DNA from: Guadua angustifolia
Taxonomy: Eukaryota > Streptophyta > Magnoliopsida > Poales > Poaceae
Assembly: GCA_036346375.1 (NCBI GenBank)
Contig: CM070504.1
Coordinates: 10,909,890-10,973,889 of the forward strand
Direction of reading: 5' to 3'
DNA length: 64,000 bases
Shown: positions 1 through 11,074 of the stretch, piece after piece
How the letters are laid out: every line of letters starts with the position of its first letter
Position numbering within the stretch: position 1 is the stretch's first letter
Position numbers and translations under genes: made by a program
The notes under the pieces: model-generated
The model's database searches: none
Told to the model about the DNA's origin: nothing
What the model saw: only the letters and a program-made list of their open reading frames with translations

Positions 1-1626
1 GATTATAAAATCTTATAATTTTTAAAAAATTCAAACATTACTACTATCTTGATAAAACGCTAACTGGCAAGTTTGAACCAAATGAAAATTAGAACAAACG
101 AGGTTATAAAATTTTGATTTTTTTTTGGATTGTCCTGACAATCCATAATATTCTCATAAATTTTTTGAGATTGTGATCAAGTTGTATGAATTTTTAAAAA
201 TTCGAACATTGCTACTGTCCTGTTAAAAGCTTTACCAGCAAACTTGAACAAAATAAAAAATTGTTCAAACCACGTTATAAAATTTTAAAGTTTTTTTGGG
301 TGGTCCTGATGTAGCATTAATGGTTATATAAAAGTTTTAGATGATTATCTTGCTTAAATAATTTTAAAAAATTCTAACAGTGCTACGTCCTGATAAAAGA
401 CCGATGATCAATACATAGATTTGCTTTAGAAATAAAAAAAATTAAATTTTTTAAAAATTTTACATAAGGGTGATAAGGAAATACTTAAGATTTTATAAAA
501 ATTTTGAATCATAATCACACTCCAGTGAATTTATAAAATTCTTGCAAGGCACAGTACCATTTATGTTCTTTCTCTTTTTAATTTTTGAAATATAATATAA
601 CAAATAAAGTTCAATGCATACATAGATTTGATTGAGTAAACAAAAAAGTTAAAATTTTTTGAAAATTTTATAAAATGGTACTGAGGCAATTCTTAATCTC
701 TCATAAAATTTTTAGATCATGATCACACTCGAGAAAATTTATAAAATTCTAACAAGTTTACTGTCCCAATTATATTCATTCTGTATTTGATTTTTTTAAA
801 GATAGCAAATGAAGTTCAATTATTTTGATAATTTTCTGCATGATCCTACACTAATAAAGATTGTACCATAAATTTTTTAGATCATTATCAAGCTTATATA
901 ATTTTATAAAAATCTGACAGTGTTTCTGCCTAAATTTTAAAATGTTTCAAAAATTCACTTTTTCAACAAATTTTCATGGAAGATGACTTTCTTAAGTATT
1001 ATTGGACTAAATCCGGTCAAATCTGGCCCTAAAAGTTTGAAAACCGACCAAAAATCCTAAAATTTCACCGAAAAACGAAATTTCGGTGGTTACTGTAGCA
1101 ATTTAAATTTTTTTTATCCGACCGGTGGTTTGAATTTCGTGATGGCCCAAAATCTGAAATTTCGATGAAAATTCGATGAATTTTGGTGAAATTTGTATCC
1201 CTTAATCTCTCAGTCTCTCCTCTCCACCTCACCCACACTTCGGCGTGGGAGGGTGCAAGCGATTGATAAGGTGGACTAGCGAAGATGCCCTTTGCACCTG
1301 TTTAAACTTCTTTTGCATTGGAAAGGACTTGATCAGTACCGTTTCCGATGCCCTTTCAGGCTTTTTCTGACATGCTGTGCCACTCTTATGGCCTAAGAAA
1401 GTTCGGATCATTTTTCTTGAATATTCCCTGATGTCTAGTTTCGCCCCTGCGCAGGTTTCTTAGTGACAAAAACATCGGTCGGCGACATGGTCTTCCAATC
1501 CGTATTGTTTGTTCCTATCATGTATTATGTATACGACAACCACCAAACCATGCAAGCAACGACTCCTCACCTTTCATATGCAAAATTCATCGAACGCAGG
1601 AAAGCGTACGTGATGGGGTGATGTGA
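1..1626. repeat. AT-rich intergenic DNA with degenerate ~170-bp units
   Basis: I see no gene here. A recurring segment (a stretch like TTTAAAAAATTCTAACA followed by a GCTACTGTCC-like stretch) starts near 21, 195, 364, 530, 740 and 905, giving spacings of about 165-175 bp with one of 210. The copies are strongly diverged. From about 1000 to 1200 the sequence changes to short motifs around AAATTTCGGTGG and AAATTTCGATGA, of a kind often found in decayed grass retrotransposons. Positions 1200-1626 are unique-looking and hold only short, unconvincing reading frames. The Mutator-like element starts at 1627. Confidence 0.45.
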
Positions 1627-1760
1627 GAATTTTTTTTAATAATACATTTTTTATTCAAAATTACAAAAATATACTACCAAAAAAAAATTCAGAAATATAC
1701 TCCTGTCGCCCGTTGGCTGGGCGACAGGGACCTAAATAGAAAAACACACGGGCTGTGAGG
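1627..1760. repeat. Left terminal inverted repeat of the MULE
   Basis: This arm matches the reverse complement of about 9440-9567, including the shared outer stretch GAATTTTTTTTAATAATAC, an AAAAATATAC block, a CCTAAATAGAAAAA block and the sequence ACACGGGC. Small insertions and substitutions separate the arms. It is followed by subterminal CTGTCGCC motifs. Confidence 0.85.
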
Positions 1761-2013
1761 CCACGTCACCCCGCAACCTCCTCAAGTTGTTCGATCAAAT
1801 AGCGACAAGCACGCCGCCTGGATGAAATGGCGACAGGAAATAAATCGATGAATGGTTGGGCGACACGCATCCCTGTCGCCCAACCATATGGCGATAGAAT
1901 CTTTTCCCTCTATTTAAGCACTCGTTCGGCACTGTGTTCAATCGAATTCTTCAGTCATCCATCCAGCCAAAGAAACGAAGGGAGAAAGGAAGGAAGAAAA
2001 GAAGAGAGAAAAA

Positions 2014-2593
2014 ATGCCGAGGCGTGCAAGTGGAAAGGGAAAGGGGAAGGCGAAAGAAGCAGGAGGTGCTTCAGAGTTGCCGCGCAACATGGCGTATCAG
2101 GATCTCTTCGTACCTTTCGGAGTTGTCCCACCGATGTGCCTGTGCGGAGATCGTTGCAGGCTTGTCTATTCTTGGGAAATTCCGACTTGGAAGAGGAGGT
2201 ATTGGGTGTGCCGCAACTACGAGTTCGACCGGCCGAAGAAGAGTTTGAAGAATCGGCAACTGGTAACAATTATATTTGTGTCGTAATATTTGTGAATGAA
2301 ACATTGCTAATTTTTGTTTCATGCAGTCGCCTTCGCCACTGTGTGAATTTGAGAAGTGGTATGACGAGGAGATCAACCCCGAGCACCAAAGGCTACTTGA
2401 TGAAGCCAACCGGCAAGCGGACCTCAGGGAGCAGCTTCAAGCGCAGCGTGACGCCGCGCATGAGGAGGCACGTCGAAAGGAAGCCGAGGAGAAGGAGGCC
2501 GAGAGAGAGAGGAAACGAGAGAGGGCACGTCGTGCCAGAGAAGCCCCATCGGAGGCATGGGAGAAGGGGAAGTGGCCTCGATGCACTCAGTAG
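2014..2593 (+). CDS. GRF-type zinc-finger coiled-coil protein inside the MULE
   Basis: Two exons, 2014-2262 and 2327-2593, are separated by a 64-bp GT-AG intron and join in phase 0 to give 171 residues. The first exon holds a basic Lys/Arg/Gly-rich start, then MCLCGDRCRL and RRYWVCRNYEF. The second opens with SPSPLCEFEKWYDEE. Together these give the CxCG...C...C spacing and aromatic residues of a GRF zinc finger (residues about 41-95). The remainder is a highly charged Glu/Arg-rich coiled coil. GRF fingers bind single-stranded or structured nucleic acid in other proteins; a role here is inference. A TATA-like CTATTTAAGC lies at 1911-1920. Unlike the neighbouring element genes, this one has no stop or frameshift. 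The ATG at 2014 was chosen because it heads the frame that joins correctly; an upstream frame from 1827 does not. Confidence 0.65.
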
Positions 2594-2690
2594 ACGAGAA
2601 GTTGTAACAATTATTTTCACATCCTAGTTTTATGTCTTAATGAAGAGTGTTCTCCACTTTATTTTCCGTTGTAACTTCTGATTTGAGAAA

Positions 2691-3245
2691 TCGTGGCCAC
2701 TTAGGGGTTTTTGTAGCCTCGTGGGGACGACCGGATACTGCCCAAAAATTACGTAAAAAAATCACGAGCGATCTACGTAACGTGGGCAGCACTTATGAAA
2801 GGGCGATCTGGCCGGGCATTGCCCCGGCACGAAGTTGCAAAAATCGGAAAAGGCACTCGAGGCCACGAAACCGCAAAATCGTGGCCACTTAGGGGTTTTC
2901 ATAGCCTCACGGGGCCCACCGGATACTGCCCAAAAATTACGAAAAAAATCACGAGCGATCTATGCAACGTGGGCTACCACTTACATACGGGCGACCTGGG
3001 CGGGCATTGCCCCGGCCCGAAGTTGCGAAAATGTGAAAAGGCACTCGCGACCACGAAACCATTAAAATCGTGGCCACTTAGGGGTTTTCGTAGTCTCGCG
3101 AGGCCCACCGGATACTGCCCAAAAATTATGGAAAAAACATGAGTGCTCTACGCAACATGGGATACCACTTATCTATAGGCGACCTGGTCGGGCATGCCCC
3201 GGCACGAAGTTCCAAAAATTGAAAAAAGCACTCGCGACCACGAAA
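2691..3245. repeat. Three tandem copies of a ~188-bp unit
   Basis: The marker TCGTGGCCAC starts at 2691, 2879 and 3068, a period of 188-189 bp. Each unit contains a TTAGGGGTTTT stretch, a CCGGATACTGCCCAAAAATT stretch and a GGGCATTGCCCCGGC palindrome-like core (shortened in the third copy). Similarity between copies is high. The block lies within the MULE, just downstream of the GRF-finger gene. Confidence 0.85.
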
Positions 3246-3250
3246 CTACG

Positions 3251-3343
3251 TGTTGTCGTTTCAGTCTGAAAAGCGGGGTGCAGCGTGTTGTCGTTTCAGT
3301 CTGAAAAGCGGGGTGCAGCGTGTTGTCGTTTCAGTCTGATAAA
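3251..3343. repeat. 35-bp tandem repeat, about 2.6 copies
   Basis: The unit beginning TGTTGTCGTTTCAGTCTGA recurs at 3251, 3286 and 3321. The first two copies are identical and the third is cut short. It directly follows the 188-bp array. Confidence 0.85.
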
Positions 3344-3479
3344 GCTACTAGGTGTGTGACAAAGCTACTAGCTGATGAAAGGATTAACTAAGTACATAAG
3401 ATTTAAATTACAAAAAATGCGAATGCAATTGTTCGTGCAACATATTTCAAACGATTAACTAAGTACATAATATACTACC

Positions 3480-5740
3480 AATAATAAAAATCAAAAGAAA
3501 CTCATGTGCGGCCTCGCTCGGGAGGCCTCTTCCTCGAACACAGCTCTGCGAGTACGTCAAGCGAGTCGTGGCGGTGGACCCTCTCTGACCTAATTTGGGC
3601 GTCGCGTACGGACCGAGTAGGTGCGTCGGTGGTGGCGCTCCGTCAATTGTGATATTGACCTCATCTGTGTTGAGGAAGCTCGCTCTGAGGTCCTCGTAGT
3701 CCACAGGGTCAGGTCATCACCCAGTCCTTGTAGTCGTCGAGGAGGCAGTCTGTCAAAAACTGTACTGCGGGAACTGTAGCAAATGAAGAATTGTTTAGAG
3801 CATTGTGTCTGCGATTGTAACACGTGAACAATGCATCTCAATACTTACTAAGCGGCGTGGCTGGCTCTGAGCGTGCCTCTCGCGACTGCGGGGGACGGTA
3901 GCGGCGAAGATGTACTCGCTGCACCCCGCTTCGCTAAGCGGCGCATACTGAGCTGCGTCGGTTAGGACGCTGACATCCGGACAACTTCGGCGCGTCTCGA
4001 GCCGTCCAGAAACCTCCCGACATAAGAGGTGACCTCCTGTCTCGTCACCTCGACTCCGGTGGTCAGCCGAGTATATAAGCCCTGAAACTCCCTGTGGTGT
4101 TGGACCATGACATCACTCTGCCAAATAAATTACGAATTAGTTAGCAAAATAAATTATGAATCACTAAGATTATATCGAATGTATGCGCAACGTACCAAAG
4201 TGTGCGCCGCCGAGTCCATATGGGTGGGGTACGTGTCTTCCACCCTGGGAACGTGTGTAGGAAGATCGGGGTCGACACGTACCAAACGCAGGCGAGTCCG
4301 GGGAGTGTACCACTCGCGATCGCTGCAGTGCATGTCTGCTGGTCGACTGGCGTAGCCTCGGTGTATACGTCCTCGAGGGCTCCTCCCCACTCCTCAGCCC
4401 AAGGCACCATACGTACGTGCCAAGGGGCGGTCCCAGGTTGTCCCTTCCTACTCTGCCTGTGGGTAAAAAATAAATATAGCGTTATTAGATGGCATTACAA
4501 AGTAATAATTATAAAAACATCAATATAGGGAACTTACGAGTGGGCGCGGGTGGGGATCGCACGGTCGTGCGTCTGCAGGAACACTGTCGAGGCCAAAGCG
4601 CCTCATCACACGATGGACGGCGTAGCCCTCGGCGTGGACATCGAACACGAGGAACCGACGGTGAACCCGGTGTCCGCGTCCGTGTGCAAAGGGTGGGACA
4701 GCCACCGTGACACGGTTGCACCTCGGCGTCCACGTCACGGCGCCCGGCGACGTGGTCCTCGGTGAGGTGGTCGAACGCAGCAACGAACTGCGGGTAGGCT
4801 ACCCGCACAGTCGTGTGCGCCCAGCTAGGCTGCAGTCATGATAGAACGTAACCGTTAGTACTCAGAAAACTTAAATAAAAAGTACCAAACTCGTGATTGT
4901 AATATCTTACCCGTCGCTGGCACCAGATGGTGCCCATGGTCGGACCGTCGCGTCGCCACCACCGCATGTCAGAGGCCGCAGTCGTCCGCTGCCACCCGTC
5001 TGGAACCTCTCGTATGCCCACAACAGTAGCAAAGCGGTGGACATCCTCTAAAGGTCGCGTTGTCGACGGTCCGCACACCCGACGCAGAGTGCACGGTAGG
5101 TGGCGATAAAGACGCCGATCCCGTGAGCAACGTGGCACGGCGTCAAGGGTGCGCCCGCGATCCCCTCATGAACCGCACCAGTGCTCGCCCACGCTATCCC
5201 CATGGGACATCGTGAACATGCACCAGCCGAAGAGCCACAGCAGGTACGCTTCCAGGTGGCGGCTGAGGCTCTAGTCGTCCGCTGGCTCAACGATCTGCTC
5301 ACGCTATAAAATAAAGCTCACTTGTTATTTTAAACAGTACGTACACAATTTAGTTTTAAATGCTACCTACGTACCACAAACTGTCGAAGCCAGCTCAAGG
5401 TCGGCCCGTGCGTGTGCTCGAAGGTCTCAGACACGTGAGGTGCTAGTACACCGCGAACCTATGCACGGCATTGCGGCGCCGATCCTCGAGGGGCGTCCTA
5501 GGGCACCACATCGCGACCGTGATCGGGAGGCCGAGGAGGTAGGAGACGTCTGCAAAGTGATCGTCATCTCCCCGACAGGGAGATGGAAGATGTGCGTCTC
5601 CGGCCTCCACCGATCCACCAGAGCGGTGATCAGCGACCGGTTGTACGGGAACCGGCGTCCCAGGAGCTCCACCATCCTGCCGAGGGGCAGCAACCCTGAA
5701 GCGTGAAGCCTAAGAAACAAAGACATGTTATTAATATCAG
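3480..5740 (-). pseudogene. Decayed plant mobile domain (PMD) protein gene in the MULE
   Basis: Read on the - strand from about 5726, a frame encodes LLPLGRMVELLGRRF, then RSLITALVDRWRPETHIFHL and PVGEMTITLQ. These match the N-terminal part of the plant mobile domain found in MAIN/MAIL-like and transposon proteins. Further segments in shifted frames include HLEAYLLWLFGWCMF (about 5255-5210), ATYRALCVGC (about 5110-5070) and VFDVHAEGYAVHRVMRRFGL (about 4650-4580). In-frame stops interrupt at least the middle part and the matching segments fall in different frames, so I call it a pseudogene. Some breaks may be introns, for example about 5295-5375. Its placement beside a Mutator transposase fits the known spread of this domain by transposons. 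Confidence 0.6.
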
Positions 5741-6222
5741 TGCTGCACTAGTCATGGTGCTAGAACAAACATGTTTACAAATTTAAATACTGATATGTCA
5801 CCTTGGTATCCAACGCGGATTGATCGTCCGGGATCGCTGCTACTGCCTAGGTCGAAGGACGCCACCGCACAGGTCCCCTCCTCCTCTCTGGACAGCGAAG
5901 GATGGCGAGCACGTGTGACGGCCACTCGTCATCTCCTATTTGGTGAGCTACAGCTGCAATTTACAAAAATGGAAGTTAGAACCGAAACACATATGTAAAC
6001 AAAAGAGTCCGTAAAACTACACAAGCATCACAACAATATATTGAAACAAATACGCACATAAAAAGCGGAGAAGCTCATTACAAAATATCACAAGCAGTTG
6101 CAACAATTTATCGAGACACAACACTTTCGCAATAGCCTAGGTACGTAGCGAGTTCATACAACACACGTTACATCGATGAAATATAAATTTGATATATGAC
6201 ATATGATAATGCAAACTGCTTG

Positions 6223-8649
6223 TCATCCGGTGTGATGGCGTCGTGCAGCAGTCCTCGCAAAGGACGATCCTTCCCCCACCGTCGGGCGAACTCCTCCTTC
6301 ATCTTCTTCGTTTTGTGCTTGGCAGTTCTTGAACGTATGTCCTCGTTGGTTGCACAATGAGCATTTCTTCACGCGTTTGCCAGCTTCTGACTCATCCATG
6401 TCATTTCTTATACGCCTTGTTTTTCGACGCCCTGCTTTCCCTCTTCTCGCATCAAAATCAGGGACCCATAACCTTTCATCAACAGTAGGAGTTGTGGTGA
6501 AAGAACCCACAACCCCATAACCATAAAGCTCTTCGCTCCAAGTTGCCATCACCCTTTCCTTCATAAAATATTCAGATAGGTATGTACCAAAGTTGCATTC
6601 CAAATAAAGAACATGCGGCTATGACATGAGAACATGGCCTATGCAAAAGGTATGGCTTGTTGCACGAGCATTTGCACTCACTGTAAGATGCACTCTGGGT
6701 GACAACCTCGGTTGGTTCCACGCCTTCCTTTATCCTGCAGATCACCTCGAGCGCAGTGTCCGTGCACCAACTTTGATAGCTCTGTGTTTGGCATATCCGA
6801 GTCTTCTCATCCATGTATTTAGTGATCACGAAGAGTACAAGAACTTCTCATCTCTCATTACTATGTCAAGAATTTGCATGCTGTCCACAAAGTACTTGGT
6901 TGTACCCTCGGACTCCTCGACAATTCCTACCAAGGAAGACATCTCATCCCTCGCATTACCCAGGTTGTAAACTTCTGCAAAGTTAGTGGTCATCACACCG
7001 TATCTAGCACCATGTATGTCATATAACAGTGACCACTTCTCTTTCGGTTCGTGCTTGATCCAGTCCGAGAAACATTTGATTGGCCTTTGCCTCCGACGAC
7101 GGTTAGTCGCCCCATCCTCTGTTGGTAGGGGGAAAAGAGGCTCACTTTGCCCTGTGTTCCACTTGGCACTAGTGTTGTTAAATGCGCTCCTTGTGTTTTC
7201 TTGTCGTCATCAAGATTTTTCCTGAGCTCGAATTTGCTCTCTGGTTGTAGTTACATAGTCTTTTGAACATGTTCATCGGTTGCTTGTTCTGAATTGCTTA
7301 TAGAAGTTTGCACCCAAATGCCTCATGCACCATCGACTCGCAAGTCGAGGCCATCGGAATGGCTCCTCTTCCCTGTTTGCGGTGGTTGATAGCACTAAGC
7401 AAGATGCATACTGTCATGCAAAGACACACAAATCTGGACGAGTTTTGACCACCCCAATCTTCAAGTTTCAGAGGAACCACGACCAACTCTCGTAGTTCTC
7501 GCTTTCTACTAAGGCAAAACCTTGCAAGCGAAGAATCTGGTTGTTCCCATCGACGCCATCTTGATAATCAAAGTGTCAATGCAAGCGCCGATTTGCCCTC
7601 TTAGTATTTCCGGTCAAGAATGTGCCGTCCCACGCACAACAATGGACGATATCGATATCCTTCTCGATCGCTCGGATGATAGAACGCAAAACTCGGGTTC
7701 TCCACTAATGCAAGCGACCGAATGTGAAGAACACTCTCCTTAGATGTCTTTTAGTTGGCCGCTTGATTGACGGACAATCTTGATTTCTTAACCCTGAAAG
7801 TCCTTCTTAATGATAGAGCCCAATCTTTCACGGCATCCTGCACGGCCTCTTTTGTCGGGTATATACTGTTAAGCCTAACCTCATTCTCAATATACTGCCA
7901 AGGCATGTGGTTGCTTTCATTGACAACCAGCCTATCAAATTGCTGCGTGCTCCACTCGGCTAGCACAGGCGGCTCCGTACCTCCATCTTCCTCATCGGAC
8001 TCATCGTCGTCCTCCTCTTACCTTTCTCTTTGTACTCACGGTCTTCTTCTTCCATCCTAGCTGTTATTTCATCAATTTGCTCACCTTCGTCTACCAGTCC
8101 CCGCGCTTCTTGGCCAACATTTTCATCATCCTCCCGAAACTCAACCTGTTCACCACTTTGGCAAATGATGTCATCGTTGCATTCTTGAACATCTTTGCTC
8201 ATGGCTAGATCCCCCAATTTGGTGTCCTTCATCAAATCGAGCTCATTTTGAGGTGATTGCACTCACCGGCGTCCAAGCTAACTGGCTGGGGCAACATCCT
8301 CTCATATGCTCGCACTAAAAGCACCGATTCCATCCCTTTGCTCTGCCGCCCTCACATATGATCTCCACGATGAGGTTCCCTTCAGCTCAACTAGCTCCCA
8401 GTAAATAGGGTCGTTTCACATACTACATAAGCAAAGTATCTTCAACTCGCACTTCTCTTGTTCCATCCGAAAAGTATAATACAACCATTTCAATACGAAA
8501 GCAAATGTGCGCTCCTCGACCCTACTTAAACTTCTGTCCACATACTGCATGTTACTAAGATCTGCACCCTCCAAACCATGCATTACAACCCCATCTCCAT
8601 AATAGATTCTAAATGGAACTCGTTCTGCCATATCTGCGAATCCATTCAT
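6223..8649 (-). pseudogene. MuDR-type transposase with SWIM and CCHC fingers, frameshifted
   Basis: Segments appear in order on the - strand. Near 8649 is an N-terminal region, MNGFADMAERVPF. At 7966-7751 is the MuDR DNA-binding region, with IYPTKEAVQDAVKDWALSL and FRVKKSR. Around 7625-7480 the catalytic start DGTFLTG and the FALVESENYESW block can be read. Around 7370-7300, RWCMRHLGANF is in another frame. Around 7005-6830, ARYGVMTTNFAEVYNLGN appears, then a SWIM finger CKCSCNKPYLLHRPCSHVIA (6572-6829), and finally a CCHC knuckle CSLCNQRGHTFKNC (6223-6603). The order matches plant MuDR transposases, but the parts lie in different frames with stops between them, so the enzyme is very unlikely to be made intact. 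Confidence 0.8.
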
Positions 8650-9294
8650 TCACCCACGAATTAATTATTTTCCGTATAAAATACTGTCACGTAACATAAC
8701 TATACCTACATGCTACGAAAATATATATCTAACCGTAAAAAACATCTACATTCCTAATAATTCATATCGATGTACTTATATACGTAAAAAATATACATTC
8801 ATTCCTAACAATATATACATTAAGTATCGATATACTTATATCTTAAAAAAATATACATTAAGTAACTACATTTCCATCAATATATACCGATATACTCCTA
8901 TCCGTAAAAAATATCTAAATTTTCTAAACTAGAACTAACTGTGACCTATCAATTTACCTAAAATTCTCTATCCGTAACCTATCAATTTACCTAGATCTAT
9001 CCATAACCTATCAATTTACCTACATTTATCCGTAACCTACATCTAAAACTATTTCTAATCTACCACTATTTACTGCTACAGTACCCTAGATCTAAAACTA
9101 TTTCTAACATTTCATAATTTACTGCTAAGAAAAATAAACAACAGAAATTTACCTCCAAATAGTAGCGCAGAATCTCCCCCTCTTCCTTCTTCTCTCTTCT
9201 CCTCTTTCCCCTCTTCCTCTTCCTCTCTCTCTCTTTCTCAAATCAGCCGAGCGCAATGGCTACAGTGCCCGAGCGAAGCCCTTTATAAATGCTC

Positions 9295-9500
9295 CTGTCG
9301 CCCTTTGGTCGGGCGACAGGGGCCCGCGCCCCCCCTGTCGCCTGACCATCAATCGATTTACTCAGTGTCGCCCGTTCGTCGGGTGACAGGCGCCGTTTCG
9401 GCTCTTGTCGCCAGTTGATCGGGCGACAGGAGGCCACGTCACCGCCCGGTCTCCTGTCGCCCGTGTATTTTTCTATTTAGGCTCCTGTCGCCCGACCAAC
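9295..9500. repeat. CTGTCGCC subterminal array, right arm
   Basis: Direct and inverted copies of CTGTCGCC/GGCGACAG, some with one change, occur about nine times in this stretch, several as short palindromes such as CCTGTCGCCC facing GGGCGACAGG. A smaller set lies in the left arm at about 1703-1885. Such subterminal arrays are plausible transposase binding or hairpin sites; this is inference. Confidence 0.75.
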
Positions 9501-9567
9501 TGAAAAAAAAATTTCGGTGGTATATTTTTGAAATTTTGAATTAAAAATGTATTATTAAAAAAAATTC
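9440..9567. repeat. Right terminal inverted repeat of the MULE
   Basis: This is the inverted partner of the left arm. It ends at C9567, immediately before the right copy of the 9-bp duplication GTGATGTGA. Confidence 0.85.
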
Positions 9568-9576
9568 GTGATGTGA

Positions 9577-11070
9577 TGGTATCCAAGCATAAACGAGCAG
9601 GGGATGCGATACAGTCATACAGACTAAAAAAAAAAGGAGAGGGGACACCTTTGGAGAAGAAAAGCAATTTCATTGTCGTGTTATCCCGTGTTACTTCTGC
9701 TAAGTAACCTCTTTTAAATCCCTGTCAAGAAAGTAACCTCTTTTAAATCCCTATAAAGAAAGTAACCTCTTTTATGCACGGAGGATTTGTCCTAGCTAGC
9801 TGCGAGTTGCAACAAGAAACCAGCCAACATACCAGGACCTAATAAGCTAGCGATGCCGGTTTGTAGAAAAAGTGCTATGCAAAGAAGTAACCACTCTTCT
9901 AGCTACCTGACATTTTTTTTTACGAATATGGTCTCTTTCCAAAGATAATTTTAAAAATAATCTCATCTACGACCGCGAAAATGTGAAAAGTCAACAGGAT
10001 AGAGGACCATGGCAAGTTCTTACTGAGGTCCCATGACTCGGCAAGAAAGTTGTAACATCAATTATTCACTTTAATAATTAATTAATTAATCAGGTAATTA
10101 ACCATTTTGATTAATCACTTAATTAATGAATTTTTCTTAATTAAATTGGTTCATTAATGCTATCGAGTAGTAATGCTCAGTAGGTTCTCCTTCCGAGCTC
10201 CTGCTGTGCGGTACCTCCTGTCGCCGTAAGGATTGCATAACAGGTGACACATGTCATTTGCCGGTATTTTCGCAATTAGAGAGGGGTTATTTTTGCAATT
10301 GTGTTTAGAAAGAGAGCATATTTATTAAAAAAAATATTGGGGGACTAAAAAAGTGATGGGTTCCTACGTGAGAGTGAGGGGAACTAATGGTTTATTGCTG
10401 CTCCTTTCTCGTTCACCTTCTGAATCTGAAATATGAAGCCTTTGATATGTGTTCTTGCGGGCTATGGGTTCCGGCACTGTTAGAGAATGGAAACTAATGA
10501 CATGGTCAAGGGCAATTACAAATGAATACTATCGTGTTCCATTTCATTCCATCACTAGAGCTAGGAGGATATCTTTTTTTTAAAAAAAAAAATCTATCTC
10601 CTTTTGTGAATTTTATCAACACGATTAGAACTGTACATGAACGGATCAAGTAAGAATTAATGCCTTGTGTTTAAGTCTCACCAGCTTTGAGGTCACGGTA
10701 TCAAAGCTTGAAATATATACAAATAATTGCAATGTGACTCAAACTACGGTATCTATCCGCAATTCCACATCATACATGTGCCTCATTAGTTGGACTAAAC
10801 ACCAGTTTATTACCATTAATTATTTGATTGAAAATGTACATAACATCTAATTTGCAAGCCAAACACCTCTTTTCCCTGCTTCAACTCTATGGTGAAGCTA
10901 CTCTATAATGGAGCTGGTAGAGTGGAGCTGATTTTTTTGGAGTGGAGCTCTCCCAAACAGTCCCTTACGCATTTCTTAGAGAAAAAAAAACTTCAAGAAT
11001 GAAAGATGCTATGTGGGCTTCAAATGGTAACGTGCAGCTTGGCGGCAAATACCACGATACCCCCTGGGAG
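9577..11070. other. Intergenic DNA with a short tandem repeat
   Basis: There is no convincing gene. A 29-bp unit beginning AGTAACCTCTTTTAAATCCC is repeated at 9703, 9732 and 9761 (third copy partial). An ATTAATTAATTAA-rich stretch lies at about 10070-10150. A short Tourist-like remnant is listed separately near 10857. Confidence 0.6.
10857..10970. mobile_element. Short MITE remnant of the GTGTTTGG family
   Basis: The ends read GCCAAACACCTC and GAGCTCTCCCAAACAGTCCC, with GGAGCT-type motifs inside, resembling the MITEs at 15026-15255 and 47939-48182. I could not define a TSD, so the boundaries are approximate. Confidence 0.4.
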
Positions 11071-11074
11071 TGTA

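Larger units (their letters stand above)
1627..9567 (-). mobile_element. Mutator-like element (MULE) with 9-bp TSD
   Basis: The two ends are inverted copies of each other. The left end starts GAATTTTTTTTAATAATAC at 1627 and the right end, read on the other strand from 9567, starts with the same bases; similarity continues imperfectly for about 120 bp. A perfect 9-bp direct repeat GTGATGTGA flanks the element at 1618-1626 and 9568-9576, the TSD length expected of Mutator. Inside are a GRF-zinc-finger gene on the + strand, a decayed plant mobile domain gene and a decayed MuDR-type transposase on the - strand, two blocks of tandem repeats, and subterminal arrays of CTGTCGCC. The strand given is that of the transposase. 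Because the transposase is broken, the element could move only with transposase supplied elsewhere. Confidence 0.92.

Noticed and set aside
1827..2627. 266-residue frame overlapping the MULE GRF gene
   Set aside because: It reads straight through the 64-bp intron in the wrong frame and does not contain the zinc-finger residues; the spliced frame from 2014 does.
3251..3343. Short repeats considered as a CRISPR array
   Set aside because: The units abut directly with no unique spacers, and the genome is a plant nuclear one; it is a plain tandem repeat.
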